Shown here piece by piece: positions 42,851 to 50,672 of a stretch of 64,000 nucleotides of DNA (position 1 is the first letter of the stretch; every line of letters begins with the position of its first letter). Both the position numbers and the translations under genes were made by a program. Source of the stretch: Planomonospora sp. ID82291 (GTDB taxonomy: Bacteria; Actinomycetota; Actinomycetes; Streptosporangiales; Streptosporangiaceae); contig NZ_JABTEX010000007.1 in NCBI RefSeq assembly GCF_015711645.1, forward strand, positions 62,001-126,000, in the 5' to 3' direction. The notes under the pieces are model-generated. The model saw only the letters and a list, made by a program, of their open reading frames with translations. It ran no database searches and was not told the origin of the DNA.

Positions 42851-42869
42851 GTGTTCACGCCGTGAACAC
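42851..42869. promoter_or_regulatory. 19-bp palindrome (site 13)
   Basis: GTGTTCACGCCGTGAACAC with CGG/CCG flanks. Last copy seen, between units C and D. Confidence 0.65.
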
Positions 42870-42922
42870 CCGAGACGAGCAGACGGAGCGTCCCCCGGCC
42901 CCGGCGGAGGAGATGACGCGTC

Positions 42923-42955
42923 GAGGCCGCCACCGGATCGACCGGTGACGGCCTC
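42923..42955 (-). terminator. hairpin after RlpA-like gene D
   Basis: GAGGCCG...CGGCCTC with inner CACCGG/CCGGTG stem. The inner stem differs from A-C but still pairs. Confidence 0.6.
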
Positions 42956-42985
42956 GTACCTGTCGTGGAGAGGATCAGGTCCCGC

Positions 42986-43792
42986 TCAGCCGCGCTTGAC
43001 GCTGAGACGCTCGATCAGGATGCGGCGACCGGCATAAGCCCCGCCGGCGGCGATGAGCAGCCCGCCGAGCGCGATCCCGGTGGAGATCCCGCCGGCTTCG
43101 CCGGTGCCCGAAGTGGCGGCGACGTTCTCGGTCGTGATCTCGCCGGTCTTCGGCGCGGCCTTCTCGGCCCCGTCCTTGTCCTTGCCGGCCGCGTTCTCGT
43201 TCCTGGGCTCGGCCTTGGCCGGAAGGGTCACGGGCTCGGCCGGGTCGCGGTCCTTCTTGGCCCACGCACCCGTGGCGAACGGCTTGGGGTGGTTCTTGGT
43301 GCCCACGCCCTTGCCCCACTTGGTGATCACATAGGTGACCTTGATGTGGCCCTTGCCGCCGTTGCCGTCCACACCCAGCGTGTCGGCGTTGAAGGTCCCA
43401 CCGGTCAGCTGCGCGAACGTCTTGGCGTCCAGATCCAGCATCACACCCCGGTTGGAGGGGATGCCCGGACCGCGGTCGCCCACGAAGAACGGCGCCTTCC
43501 TGCCCTTGTAGAGCACATAGCCCTCGGTCAAAAGCGGCCACGACGGCGAAGCGGCCAGGCCCTTCTGCATCGGCTTGCCCGACGCCGGAAGACCCGTGTC
43601 ACCGTTGCGGCCCGAGGCGTCGTCCCAGTAGTAGGACGCGGTGGTCGACCCCTTGAGCATGACCTGCTCGCCCTCGCCGGTCTCCGCGCTCGCCGTACCG
43701 GCAGTGGCCATGCTCAGCCCGGCGGTCAGGGTCAGACCCAGGGCGGCGGTGAGGAGGCGGGCGCTGGTGGTGAGGCGAGCGGTGAACGTCAT
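42986..43792 (-). CDS. membrane-anchored RlpA-like protein, paralogue D
   Basis: 268 residues from ATG 43792. Signal peptide and RlpA-like domain as in C, but after KKDRDPAEPVTLP it continues with a charged linker (NENAAGKDKDGAEKAAPK), then a membrane helix (ISTGIALGGLLIAAGGAYAG) and a basic tail RRILIERLSVKRG. This C-anchor architecture is shared with paralogue E at 60.8 kb, so D is probably the full-length form from which A-C lost their anchors. Confidence 0.78.
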   Translation of the reverse strand: MTFTARLTTSARLLTAALGLTLTAGLSMATAGTASAETGEGEQVMLKGSTTASYYWDDASGRNGDTGLPASGKPMQKGLAASPSWPLLTEGYVLYKGRKAPFFVGDRGPGIPSNRGVMLDLDAKTFAQLTGGTFNADTLGVDGNGGKGHIKVTYVITKWGKGVGTKNHPKPFATGAWAKKDRDPAEPVTLPAKAEPRNENAAGKDKDGAEKAAPKTGEITTENVAATSGTGEAGGISTGIALGGLLIAAGGAYAGRRILIERLSVKRG

Positions 43793-43988
43793 GGAAGTGA
43801 TTCCTTCGTGCGGCGACAGGACTCCGGTTCCGCTCGATCTCCCGGAAAGGACTCGGGCGGGGCCGGTGAAAGCCCTGCTGTAGCGGCCTTCGACATCCAG
43901 TAAGCCGCCCGGACGTAGCGCTCCCAGTGCGCCACGGGTGCGGCCCGGTTGCCGCCACCGGGAAACCCTCAACCCCCCACACCACCGG
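43793..43988 (-). promoter_or_regulatory. conserved leader of paralogue D
   Basis: Nearly the same sequence as the leader of C. The segment beyond it (43989-44211) has no gene and contains the palindrome at 44102. Confidence 0.6.
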
Positions 43989-44101
43989 CCGATCGACGCA
44001 CCTCACATGCGCCCGTGGCGGCGCCGTGTCCGACGTGCCCGCTCGCCGTACAGGCGGCGCGGCCGTCCTGGCGAGGGGGGGGTTCACACCACCGCCGCTG
44101 T

Positions 44102-44120
44102 TTTTGCCATTTCGGCAAAA
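44102..44120. promoter_or_regulatory. palindrome upstream of methyltransferase
   Basis: TTTTGCC-ATTTC-GGCAAAA, followed by a partial second copy TGATTTGCAGAAAA, in a markedly AT-rich spot about 90 bp before the gene. The TTTGCC/GGCAAA arms resemble the palindrome before the TrxR-like gene at 12.9 kb. Confidence 0.6.
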
Positions 44121-44211
44121 TGATTTGCAGAAAAGGTCATCGGCGGCGGATAGTTCAGGCCGGGGGCGGCGGTGGCCGTACCCATGGCGGCAACATGAGG
44201 AGGACACCCTG

Positions 44212-44862
44212 ATGGCAGACGAACCCGTCTCGTCCGAGCAGCTCTGGGACGCCCGCTACAGCGAGAGCGAGCGGGTCTGGAGCGGCAACCCCAACGTCGT
44301 CCTGGTCCGGGAGGTCAGCGGGCTGCAGCCCGGCAGCGCCCTGGACCTGGGGTGCGGTGAGGGGGCCGACGCGATCTGGCTCGCGCGGCGGGGCTGGCGC
44401 GTCACCGCCGTGGACGTCTCCCGCGTCGCCCTCGACCGGGCGGCCCGGCACGCGGCCGAGGCCGGTGTCGCCGACCGCGTCGACTGGCAGTGGCACGACC
44501 TCGGGGCGTCCTTCCCCGACGGCGTCTTCGACCTCGTCTCCGCCTGCTTCCTGCACTCGCACGGCGACCTGCCCCGGGAGGAGATCCTGCGGACCGCCGC
44601 CTCCGCCACCGCTCCCGGCGGGACGCTCCTCGTCGCCGGGCACGCGGGCCCGCCCCCGTGGGAGCACGAGCACCACGACGTCCACCTCCCCACCCCGCAG
44701 GAGGTCCTGGAATCCCTCGGTCTCCCCGACGGGCGGTGGGAGGTGCAGCGTTGCGAGGAGTACGAGCGGCCCCAGACCGCTCCGGACGGGCGGCCGGTCG
44801 CCCGGAGGGACAACGTCCTCAAGGTCCGGCGCCTGGCCGGTCCGGCGGGGCCGAGACCGTAG
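44212..44862 (+). CDS. class I SAM-dependent methyltransferase
   Basis: 216 residues from ATG 44212 (GAGGAG upstream). It starts SEQLWDARYSESERVWSGNP, a typical opening for TehB/thiopurine-like methyltransferases. Motif I ALDLGCGEGADAIWLARRGW, then VTAVDVSRVALDRA, and later FDLVSACFLHSH. Substrate unknown, possibly small-molecule detoxification. In other actinomycetes such genes neighbour TrxR-like oxidoreductases under one regulator. Confidence 0.88.
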   Translation: MADEPVSSEQLWDARYSESERVWSGNPNVVLVREVSGLQPGSALDLGCGEGADAIWLARRGWRVTAVDVSRVALDRAARHAAEAGVADRVDWQWHDLGASFPDGVFDLVSACFLHSHGDLPREEILRTAASATAPGGTLLVAGHAGPPPWEHEHHDVHLPTPQEVLESLGLPDGRWEVQRCEEYERPQTAPDGRPVARRDNVLKVRRLAGPAGPRP

Positions 44863-44908
44863 CCGGCCGAGACCGTAGCCGGCCGAGACCGTAGCCGGCC
44901 GAGACCGG
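44851..44908. repeat. 16-bp tandem repeats
   Basis: GAGACCGTAGCCGGCC repeated three and a half times directly at and after the methyltransferase stop. Confidence 0.85.
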
Positions 44909-44994
44909 CCTGGGGGCGCCCCCATCGGCCCGGGCCGGCCGCCACGAGCGAGGGACGGCGCGGGCGCCTTTCCGGAGGTGCTCCGGAAAGGCGC

Positions 44995-45342
44995 TCAGGC
45001 GGCGCAGTTGATGTAGACGGGGCGGGCCGCCCCGTCGCTGCCGGACTCGACACGGGCGACCATCGCGGCCTGGCGGCGGTTGCCGACCATGGCCAGGGCC
45101 AGCGCCTGGGCCGCGGCGAGCTGGCGGGCCAGGATCGCGTCGGCGCGGGGGCGCAGGTCGAGGGGGAGCGGGCCGAGTCCCTCCGGAGGCGACCACGGGT
45201 CGGCGGGGGCGATCTCGCGGGCACGGTGGTCGCCGGAGAGCATCGCCTCAGTGGCGGCGACGTCCATCTCCAGGGAGTCGAGCGCGGCGGCCCAGGCCGT
45301 GCGCCACTCGCCGGTCCCCGGCGGCTGGGCGGCCACGGTCAC
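44995..45342 (-). CDS. small protein of the fli operon, FliT-like position
   Basis: 115 residues from GTG 45342, whose GTGA overlaps the fliS stop. The first part is helical (WRTAWAAALDSLEMDVAATEAML), the middle Pro-rich (PADPWSPPEGLGPLPLDLRP), and the end has ILARQLAAAQALALAMVGNRR. Fourth in the fliC-fliD-fliS order, it takes the place of a FliT-type export chaperone, but I see no clear FliT signature. Function unassigned. Confidence 0.65.
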   Translation of the reverse strand: MTVAAQPPGTGEWRTAWAAALDSLEMDVAATEAMLSGDHRAREIAPADPWSPPEGLGPLPLDLRPRADAILARQLAAAQALALAMVGNRRQAAMVARVESGSDGAARPVYINCAA

Positions 45343-45749
45343 GCCACCCGGACTGCGGCACCGGTGGAGACCTCGGACGCGGCGGCGCGCCAGGCGTCGC
45401 ACAGCGGTTCGACCAGCGCGCGGCAGGAGGCGACCTGGGCCGCGTCGAACCGCACGTTGGCCTGGATGAGCTGGGTGAGCAGGAAGCCGTAGACCTCGGA
45501 CAGGCCCCTGGCCCCGTCCCAGGCGTCCATCCGCAGCGAGGAGCGCAGCTCGATGACGATCTCCTGCGCGTGCTGGAGCTGGGCGGAGGCGGTCTCCCGG
45601 TCGTGGCGGCCGATGGCCTCCTCCGCCTTCACCAGATCGAGGACGAGCCGGTCATAGAGCATGACGAGCAGCTTGCCGGGGGACGCGGTGGTCACCGCGT
45701 CGGCCATGTACCGGGCCCGCATGGAGGGGTTGTTCACGTCACGATCCAT
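45339..45749 (-). CDS. fliS: flagellin export chaperone FliS
   Basis: 136 residues. RARYMADAVTTASPGKLLVM, then LYDRLVLDLVKAEEAI, is the FliS N-terminal signature. Helical throughout, with LSEVYGFLLTQLIQANVRFD at the flagellin-binding face. It caps the flagellin C-terminus in the cytosol until export. It overlaps the 3' end of fliD by 11 bp, hence coupled. Confidence 0.93.
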   Translation of the reverse strand: MDRDVNNPSMRARYMADAVTTASPGKLLVMLYDRLVLDLVKAEEAIGRHDRETASAQLQHAQEIVIELRSSLRMDAWDGARGLSEVYGFLLTQLIQANVRFDAAQVASCRALVEPLCDAWRAAASEVSTGAAVRVA

Positions 45750-47436
45750 TCTCGATCTTTGGCAGGCTGTTGATCTGTCCGGCCAGCCAGCTCGACTGCT
45801 GGTTCATCTTGCCGAGCGCGACCTCGAGGCCGGTGAACTGCTTGCGCAACGCCTCCTCGCGCTTCTCCAGCCGCAGGTCCCAGGCGCCGATCCGCTGGTT
45901 GAGATCCTTCAGGAGGCTTTCCCCGCCCTTGATGGCCGAGGTGAGGTTGGCGGTGCTGTTGCTCGCGATGATGCCGAGCTTCTCGGCCAGCCCCATCACG
46001 GCCGTCACCTCGGTCTTGGGGACCGGCTTGCCCTGGGCGTCGACCCTGGCGTCGACGACCGGGTCCGTGGCCGTCACCGCCTTCCGCACCTTGTCCGGAT
46101 CGGCGGTGTACGCCTTGAGGAACGTCTCCTGGTTGAAGGTGAGCTTGCCGGTCTTGTCGAGCTGGACGCCGATCTGCGCGAAGCTTCCGTAGCCGCTCTG
46201 GCCGTTGCCCGTCTGGCCGAGGATGGTCTGCGCGATCTGGCGGACCCCGAAGTTGCCGGTGAGGGGCTGCTTCGTCTTCGAGATGGAGTTGTAGGACGTC
46301 TGGCCGCTGATCTCGCTGAGCACGGAGTTGGCGGCGTCGACGAAGGACTTCATCTTGCCGGTGATGGCGTCGGTGTCGAGGCTGTTGGTGACGGTGACGC
46401 CCGTCTCCTTCTTGCTCACGTTGAGGGTGACGCCCTGCATGACGCCGGTGAAGGAGTTGGTGGCGCTGGTCACGGTGTAGGAGCCGGCCCCGCTGCCCAC
46501 GGTGATCTGTGCGTCCAGAGCGGAGGTCGCGACGTTGACCGCCTCGCCGAAGCCGGTGCGGGTGACGGCGGGCCCCACGGTGAGGCCGCTGACCTGCATG
46601 GTCTCGGCGGTCCCGGTCTTGCTGTGGACGATCTCCAGTTTCGGGCCCTGGCCGGAGACGGTGGTGATCTTCGCCGTGACGCCGAGCGCGGCGAGGTCCG
46701 CCGAGCCGTTGATCGCGTCGGCGAGCCCCTGCGGGGTGTTCGTCACGGGTTTGACGTTCACCGGCGCCCCGGCGCCGACGGTGATGTCGACGCCGGCGTC
46801 CGGGTCGGCCACCGCCGGGTCGGTCGCGGCTGCGAAGGAGGAGGTGGCGCGGGCGACGCCGACGACGCCGAAGGCGGCGGCGGTGCCCGTCTTGGCGGAC
46901 GAGAGCTGGAGCACCGGGCCGTCGGCCGTGGTGACGACCGTGGCGCGCACGTCCAGCTTCTTGGCGTTGATCGCGTCGGCGATGCCCTGGGGGGTGTTCT
47001 TGTCCGCGGCGACCGCGATGTCGACCGGGTCGCCGGTGCCGATCTTGATGCTGACGCCGGTGATCCCTCCGGCCATGTCCAGCGCGGGGCCGGCGGCCGA
47101 GCCGAAGACGGCGGTGCTGACCTGGGCCCGGGCGAGCTCGTCGACGTTGAAGGTGAGGGCGGCCGGCGGGGCGCCGGCGGCCGTGGTCGCGGTGACCGCG
47201 GTGGAAGAGGAGGAGGCCTTGGACGAGGTCCAGGTGGCGTCGGCGAACATCGCATCGGCGGCGGTCTTCAGCGCGGCCAGCTTGGTGTTGATCGCCTGGT
47301 AGGCGCTCTGGACCTTCTCCTGGGCGCTGACCTTGGACCTGAGCTTCGTCTGCGGGGCCGACTCCACCTGCATGAGCTGGGAGATCAGCGAGCTGGTGCT
47401 CATGCCGCTGACGAGGCCGTCGATGCTGTTGACCAC
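45739..47436 (-). CDS. fliD: flagellar filament cap protein FliD
   Basis: 565 residues from GTG 47436 (GAGAGGG upstream). The FliD N-terminal coiled-coil segment reads IDGLVSGMSTSSLISQLMQV, continuing ESAPQTKLRSKVSAQ. The middle has Thr/Ala-rich domains with two similar NTPQGIADAINAK and NTPQGLADAINGS motifs. The FliD C-terminal domain ends DLRLEKREEALRKQFTGLEV, ALGKMNQQSSWLAGQINSLP. The larger than usual middle with repeated modules fits surface variability. It polymerises flagellin at the filament tip. Confidence 0.93.
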   Translation of the reverse strand: MVNSIDGLVSGMSTSSLISQLMQVESAPQTKLRSKVSAQEKVQSAYQAINTKLAALKTAADAMFADATWTSSKASSSSTAVTATTAAGAPPAALTFNVDELARAQVSTAVFGSAAGPALDMAGGITGVSIKIGTGDPVDIAVAADKNTPQGIADAINAKKLDVRATVVTTADGPVLQLSSAKTGTAAAFGVVGVARATSSFAAATDPAVADPDAGVDITVGAGAPVNVKPVTNTPQGLADAINGSADLAALGVTAKITTVSGQGPKLEIVHSKTGTAETMQVSGLTVGPAVTRTGFGEAVNVATSALDAQITVGSGAGSYTVTSATNSFTGVMQGVTLNVSKKETGVTVTNSLDTDAITGKMKSFVDAANSVLSEISGQTSYNSISKTKQPLTGNFGVRQIAQTILGQTGNGQSGYGSFAQIGVQLDKTGKLTFNQETFLKAYTADPDKVRKAVTATDPVVDARVDAQGKPVPKTEVTAVMGLAEKLGIIASNSTANLTSAIKGGESLLKDLNQRIGAWDLRLEKREEALRKQFTGLEVALGKMNQQSSWLAGQINSLPKIENGS

Positions 47437-47602
47437 GTGTGCGAACCCTCTCTTCGCGTCCCGCGCCGTCGAGCGGGATGTCCACGCCGCCCCGTCGGAC
47501 GGACGTGCCGGACAGACGGAAAGGGCGGCCGGCGGATCACGCCGACCGCCCTTCCGTCGAGTCGCCTCACACCGGCGGGTGCCGTCAGGCACCCGCTGAT
47601 GA

Positions 47603-48802
47603 TCAGCCCAGGAGCTTCAGGACGGACTGAGGAGCCTGGTTGGCCTGAGCCAGCATCGAGGTGCCGGCCTGGGACAGGATCTGGTTGCGGGTGAAGCCGA
47701 CCATCTCCTGGGCCATGTCGGTGTCGCGGATGCGCGACTCCGACGCCGACAGGTTCTCGATCGCCACGTTCAGGTTGTTGATCGTGTGCTCGAACCGGTT
47801 CTGGAACGCACCGAGCTTGGCCCGCTGGTCCGAGACCTCCTGGATGGCGCCGTCCAGAGCGGTGATCGCGGCCTGCGCGGCGTCGGTCGAGGACAGGTTC
47901 ACGCCGCCCAGACCGATGCTGTTGGAGTCCATCGAGTCGATCTGGACGTTGATCCGCTCGTCGTCGTTGTTGTTGGCGCCGACCTGGAAGGTGCCGCCGC
48001 TGCCCGTCTTGAGGGCGACGTTCTGGACGCCCACGCCGGTGACGTTGGCGCCGGCGGCGGTGACGTTGAACGCGTCCTGTCCGACGAGCTGGTAGCTGAC
48101 GTCACCGGCGTCGTCGGTCTTGTAGGTGAGGCGGAGCTCCTCACCGGTGCCGCCGACGTCGGTCAGCGCCTTGCGGATGCCCGAGTTCATCGCCGCGACG
48201 TAGGAGTCGACGTTGTCGTACGACGTGCCCGCCGTACCCGACATGGTCACGGTGAGGTTCTGGGTGGTGCCGTTGACCTTCGTGGTGACGGCGAACTGGT
48301 CGGTGGCGTCACCGGCCACCGTCTTGGTGGCGAAGGTCGCCGGCGCGGTCGCGGTGCTCTGGAAGCGAGCGCCGTAGCTGCCGTCCAGCAGGTTCTGGGT
48401 GCCGAACGACGTGGTCTTGGCGATCCGGTCGAGCTCGGTCTTGAGCTCGCTGAACTCCTTGTTCGCCGCCTCCTGGGCCTTCGCGTCCTGCGAGCCGCCG
48501 TTGGAGGCCTGGACGGAAAGGTCACGCATACGCTGAAGGATGGAGTGCGTCTCGGTGAGCGCACCTTCAGCGGTCTGCACGACCGAGACACCGTCCTGCG
48601 CGTTGCGGACGGCGACCTTGAGACCACCGGTCTGGGCGCGCAGGCCCTCGCTGATGGACAGGCCGGCCGCGTCGTCCGCCGCCCGGTTGATGCGGTAACC
48701 GCTGGAGAGCTTCTCCAGCGACTTCGACATCGCACCGTCGTTGATCGACAGGTTCCGGTAGGCGTTCATGGCGCCGATGTTCTGGTTGATACGCAGACCC
48801 AT
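47603..48802 (-). CDS. fliC: flagellin
   Basis: 399 residues from ATG 48802 with AAGGAG upstream. The D0/D1 N-terminus is conserved (GLRINQNIGAMNAYRNLSIN, SSGYRINRAADDAAGLSISE), and the C-terminus likewise (NRFEHTINNLNVAIENLSAS, ESRIRDTDMAQEMVGFTRNQ, AQANQAPQSVLKLLG). The variable D2-like centre (about 145-290) is Thr/Asp-rich. It is the only flagellin in the window. The leader contains ANGGA motifs for CsrA (separate entry). Confidence 0.96.
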   Translation of the reverse strand: MGLRINQNIGAMNAYRNLSINDGAMSKSLEKLSSGYRINRAADDAAGLSISEGLRAQTGGLKVAVRNAQDGVSVVQTAEGALTETHSILQRMRDLSVQASNGGSQDAKAQEAANKEFSELKTELDRIAKTTSFGTQNLLDGSYGARFQSTATAPATFATKTVAGDATDQFAVTTKVNGTTQNLTVTMSGTAGTSYDNVDSYVAAMNSGIRKALTDVGGTGEELRLTYKTDDAGDVSYQLVGQDAFNVTAAGANVTGVGVQNVALKTGSGGTFQVGANNNDDERINVQIDSMDSNSIGLGGVNLSSTDAAQAAITALDGAIQEVSDQRAKLGAFQNRFEHTINNLNVAIENLSASESRIRDTDMAQEMVGFTRNQILSQAGTSMLAQANQAPQSVLKLLG

Positions 48803-48811
48803 GATGTTCTC

Positions 48812-48878
48812 TCCTTGACTAGGTCTTCGCCGGTCCATCCGTGGCCCGGACTGCCGTTCTCATCGGCGGCGGTCCGGG
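48812..48878 (-). promoter_or_regulatory. fliC leader: hairpin and CsrA-type motifs
   Basis: On the fliC strand there is a 12-bp near-perfect hairpin (CCCGGACCGCCG ... CGGCAGTCCGGG, 48845-48878). It is followed by overlapping ACGGA and ATGGA (48842-48834) and by AAGGA (48816-48812), which is part of the ribosome site. ANGGA is the CsrA recognition core, and one copy overlapping the Shine-Dalgarno is the known arrangement in Bacillus hag. CsrA and FliW are encoded 4-5 kb away. Control is inferred. Confidence 0.55.
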
Positions 48879-49040
48879 ATGCTGAAGGTTTCTCAGCGGT
48901 TTTTTTCGGTTTTCTCCGGCCGGGTGTTCTCCGCCCTCGTACGGCAGGCCGGAGCGCCGGTGGGGCGCAGGCCGTACGGGGAGTTCGGGGGCGCGCGGGC
49001 CCGGGACCGGCCCGGGACGGCGCCGCAGGGGGTGCGGAGC

Positions 49041-49904
49041 TCAGGCGATGCGGGCGACGGGGGCGCCCAGGTGGTCGGTCAGGGCCAGTCGGCTGCGCAG
49101 GTCGCCCTTGGCGGCGATCTCGGCGTAGTAGGCGGTGCGGCGCTTGGCCACGCAGCCGTCGGGGCGCTCGGGGCTCTTGACCATGGCCGGCTCGAGCTGG
49201 GCGTTCATGCCGTCGCGCAGCAGCACCAGGGCCTCGGCGCGGAGCTGGGAGACGCGGGACTCGGTCACGCCGAGCTCGGTGGCGATCTCCGCCATCGGCC
49301 GCTCCTCCAGGAAGTAGCGGGTGACGACGAGGCGCAGGCGCTCGGGCAGCGCGTCGATCGCGTGGGTCAGGTAGCCGAGGCGCTCGCGGTGCAGCAGCAG
49401 CTCCTCGGGGCCGGCGGCCTGCTCCTGGACCATGTCCTCGGCCGTGCCGGGGGCGAAGCCCTGCAGGCTCAGCACGACGGCGCGCTGCACGTCCTCCTCG
49501 ATGGACTCGACCTCGTCCTCGGCGACGCCCAGGGCGGCGGCGATCTCGCGGGTGGTCGGGGTGCGGCCGAGGGAGCCGCTGAGCTGCTGGCGGACGGAGT
49601 CGAGCTGGCGGGCCCGGCTGCGCACCGAGCGGCTGGCCCAGTCGAGGCCGCGCAGCTCGTCGACGAGGGCGCCGCGGATGCGGACGGCGGCGAAGCGGCC
49701 GAAGGGGGTGCCGCGCTCGGGGTCGAAGGACTGGGCGGCGGCGGCCAGGGCGGCCAGGCCGGCGGAGGTGAGGTCGTCACGGTTGACGTGGGAGGGGACC
49801 CGCATGAGCGTCTCGCGGACGATGTGCCCCACCAGCGGCAGGTGCTCGCGGACGAGGGTCTCGATCTCGCGGCTGACGGTGGTCGTGGTGCCCTGGGTCC
49901 TCAC
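49041..49904 (-). CDS. fliA: flagellar sigma factor FliA (sigma-28 family)
   Basis: 287 residues from GTG 49904 (GAGAGGG 6 bases upstream). Region 2 contains LVREHLPLVGHIVRETLMRV, SAGLAALAAAAQSFDPERGT, PFGRFAAVRIRGALVDELRG and LDWASRSVRSRARQLD. Region 3 has TTREIAAALGVAEDEVES. Region 4 has ERLRLVVTRYFLEERPMAEI, then ATELGVTESRVSQLRAEAL. A C-terminal extension of about 50 residues follows region 4. It directs RNA polymerase to flagellar late genes. It is divergent from flgN and upstream of fliC. Confidence 0.93.
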   Translation of the reverse strand: MRTQGTTTTVSREIETLVREHLPLVGHIVRETLMRVPSHVNRDDLTSAGLAALAAAAQSFDPERGTPFGRFAAVRIRGALVDELRGLDWASRSVRSRARQLDSVRQQLSGSLGRTPTTREIAAALGVAEDEVESIEEDVQRAVVLSLQGFAPGTAEDMVQEQAAGPEELLLHRERLGYLTHAIDALPERLRLVVTRYFLEERPMAEIATELGVTESRVSQLRAEALVLLRDGMNAQLEPAMVKSPERPDGCVAKRRTAYYAEIAAKGDLRSRLALTDHLGAPVARIA

Positions 49905-50008
49905 GTGCAGCCCTCTCGTGACGATGTGCTGGGAAGCGGTAGGAAGCGGTCCATCCGGCCCGTTCGGCGCCGATAGAAAGAGAAAACAGGCACAAAGAGG
50001 TAGGAACC

Positions 50009-50035
50009 GGTTGCTTTCGGTTGCTGAACGGTTGC
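50009..50035. promoter_or_regulatory. three phased GGTTGC repeats between fliA and flgN
   Basis: GGTTGC at 50009, 50019 and 50030, i.e. one per helical turn, in an AT-richer part of the 282-bp divergent region. Could bind a regulator of the two flagellar operons. Confidence 0.4.
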
Positions 50036-50186
50036 GGAAACTCACTTCTCGTCATGAAGCGAGCACGGACGGTCATCGTTCGGGCACCCGGCGGGGAAGT
50101 CCTCAGGCCGGGCGGCTCACTGCCGACGAGGTCCGGTGAGGAAGCGCGCCCCCTGGGCGCCCCCTACGACTGAGAAGGCGGGACGG

Positions 50187-50669
50187 ATGGGTTTGGCCGA
50201 TCTGTCGAGCACGCTGTGGCGAGTCCGCGAGATGCTGGATCTCCTGCTGTTCAAACTCGAAGAGGAGCAACTCGTACTGGCGGCGGGCAAGACGCGCTGG
50301 CTGCCGCACGCCACCCGTGAGGTGGAGATGGTCCTGGAGCAGATCCGCCGCGCCGAGGTCCTGCGCGCGGCCCAGGTCGACGAGGTGGCCGCCGAACTCG
50401 GCCTGCCGCCCGCCCCCAGCCTGTCGGCGCTCGCCGCGGCGGCCGGCGGCCCGTGGGCCGAGCTGTTCACCCAGCACCGCACCGCGTTCCTGACGCTGAC
50501 CGCCGAGATCACGGCGCTCGCCGAGGCCAACCGCGAACTGCTCACCGTGGGGTCGCGCGCGGTCCACGAGGCGCTGATGAACGTCACGGGCTCCGTGGCG
50601 ACCTACGGCCGCTCCGGCGAGACCGTCACCGCGGGCCGTTCCTCACGACTTGTCAACGAGGCGATGTAG
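50187..50669 (+). CDS. flgN: FlgN-like hook-filament junction chaperone
   Basis: 160 residues from ATG 50187. All-helical: LSSTLWRVREMLDLLLFKLE, EEQLVLAAGKTRWLPHA and a later AELFTQHRTAFLTLTAEITA. This fits the FlgN family that escorts FlgK and FlgL, and the gene stands 3 bp before flgK. The C-terminal segment SGETVTAGRSSRLVNEAM is probably the FlgK-binding tail. Confidence 0.85.
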   Translation: MGLADLSSTLWRVREMLDLLLFKLEEEQLVLAAGKTRWLPHATREVEMVLEQIRRAEVLRAAQVDEVAAELGLPPAPSLSALAAAAGGPWAELFTQHRTAFLTLTAEITALAEANRELLTVGSRAVHEALMNVTGSVATYGRSGETVTAGRSSRLVNEAM

Positions 50670-50672
50670 CAG

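Noticed and set aside
48850-48890. Sigma-28 promoter before fliC (GCCGATGA on the fliC strand)
   Set aside because: The -10-like box is present, but no TAAA-like -35 lies about 15 bp upstream, and the box falls in the hairpin loop. Too weak to annotate.
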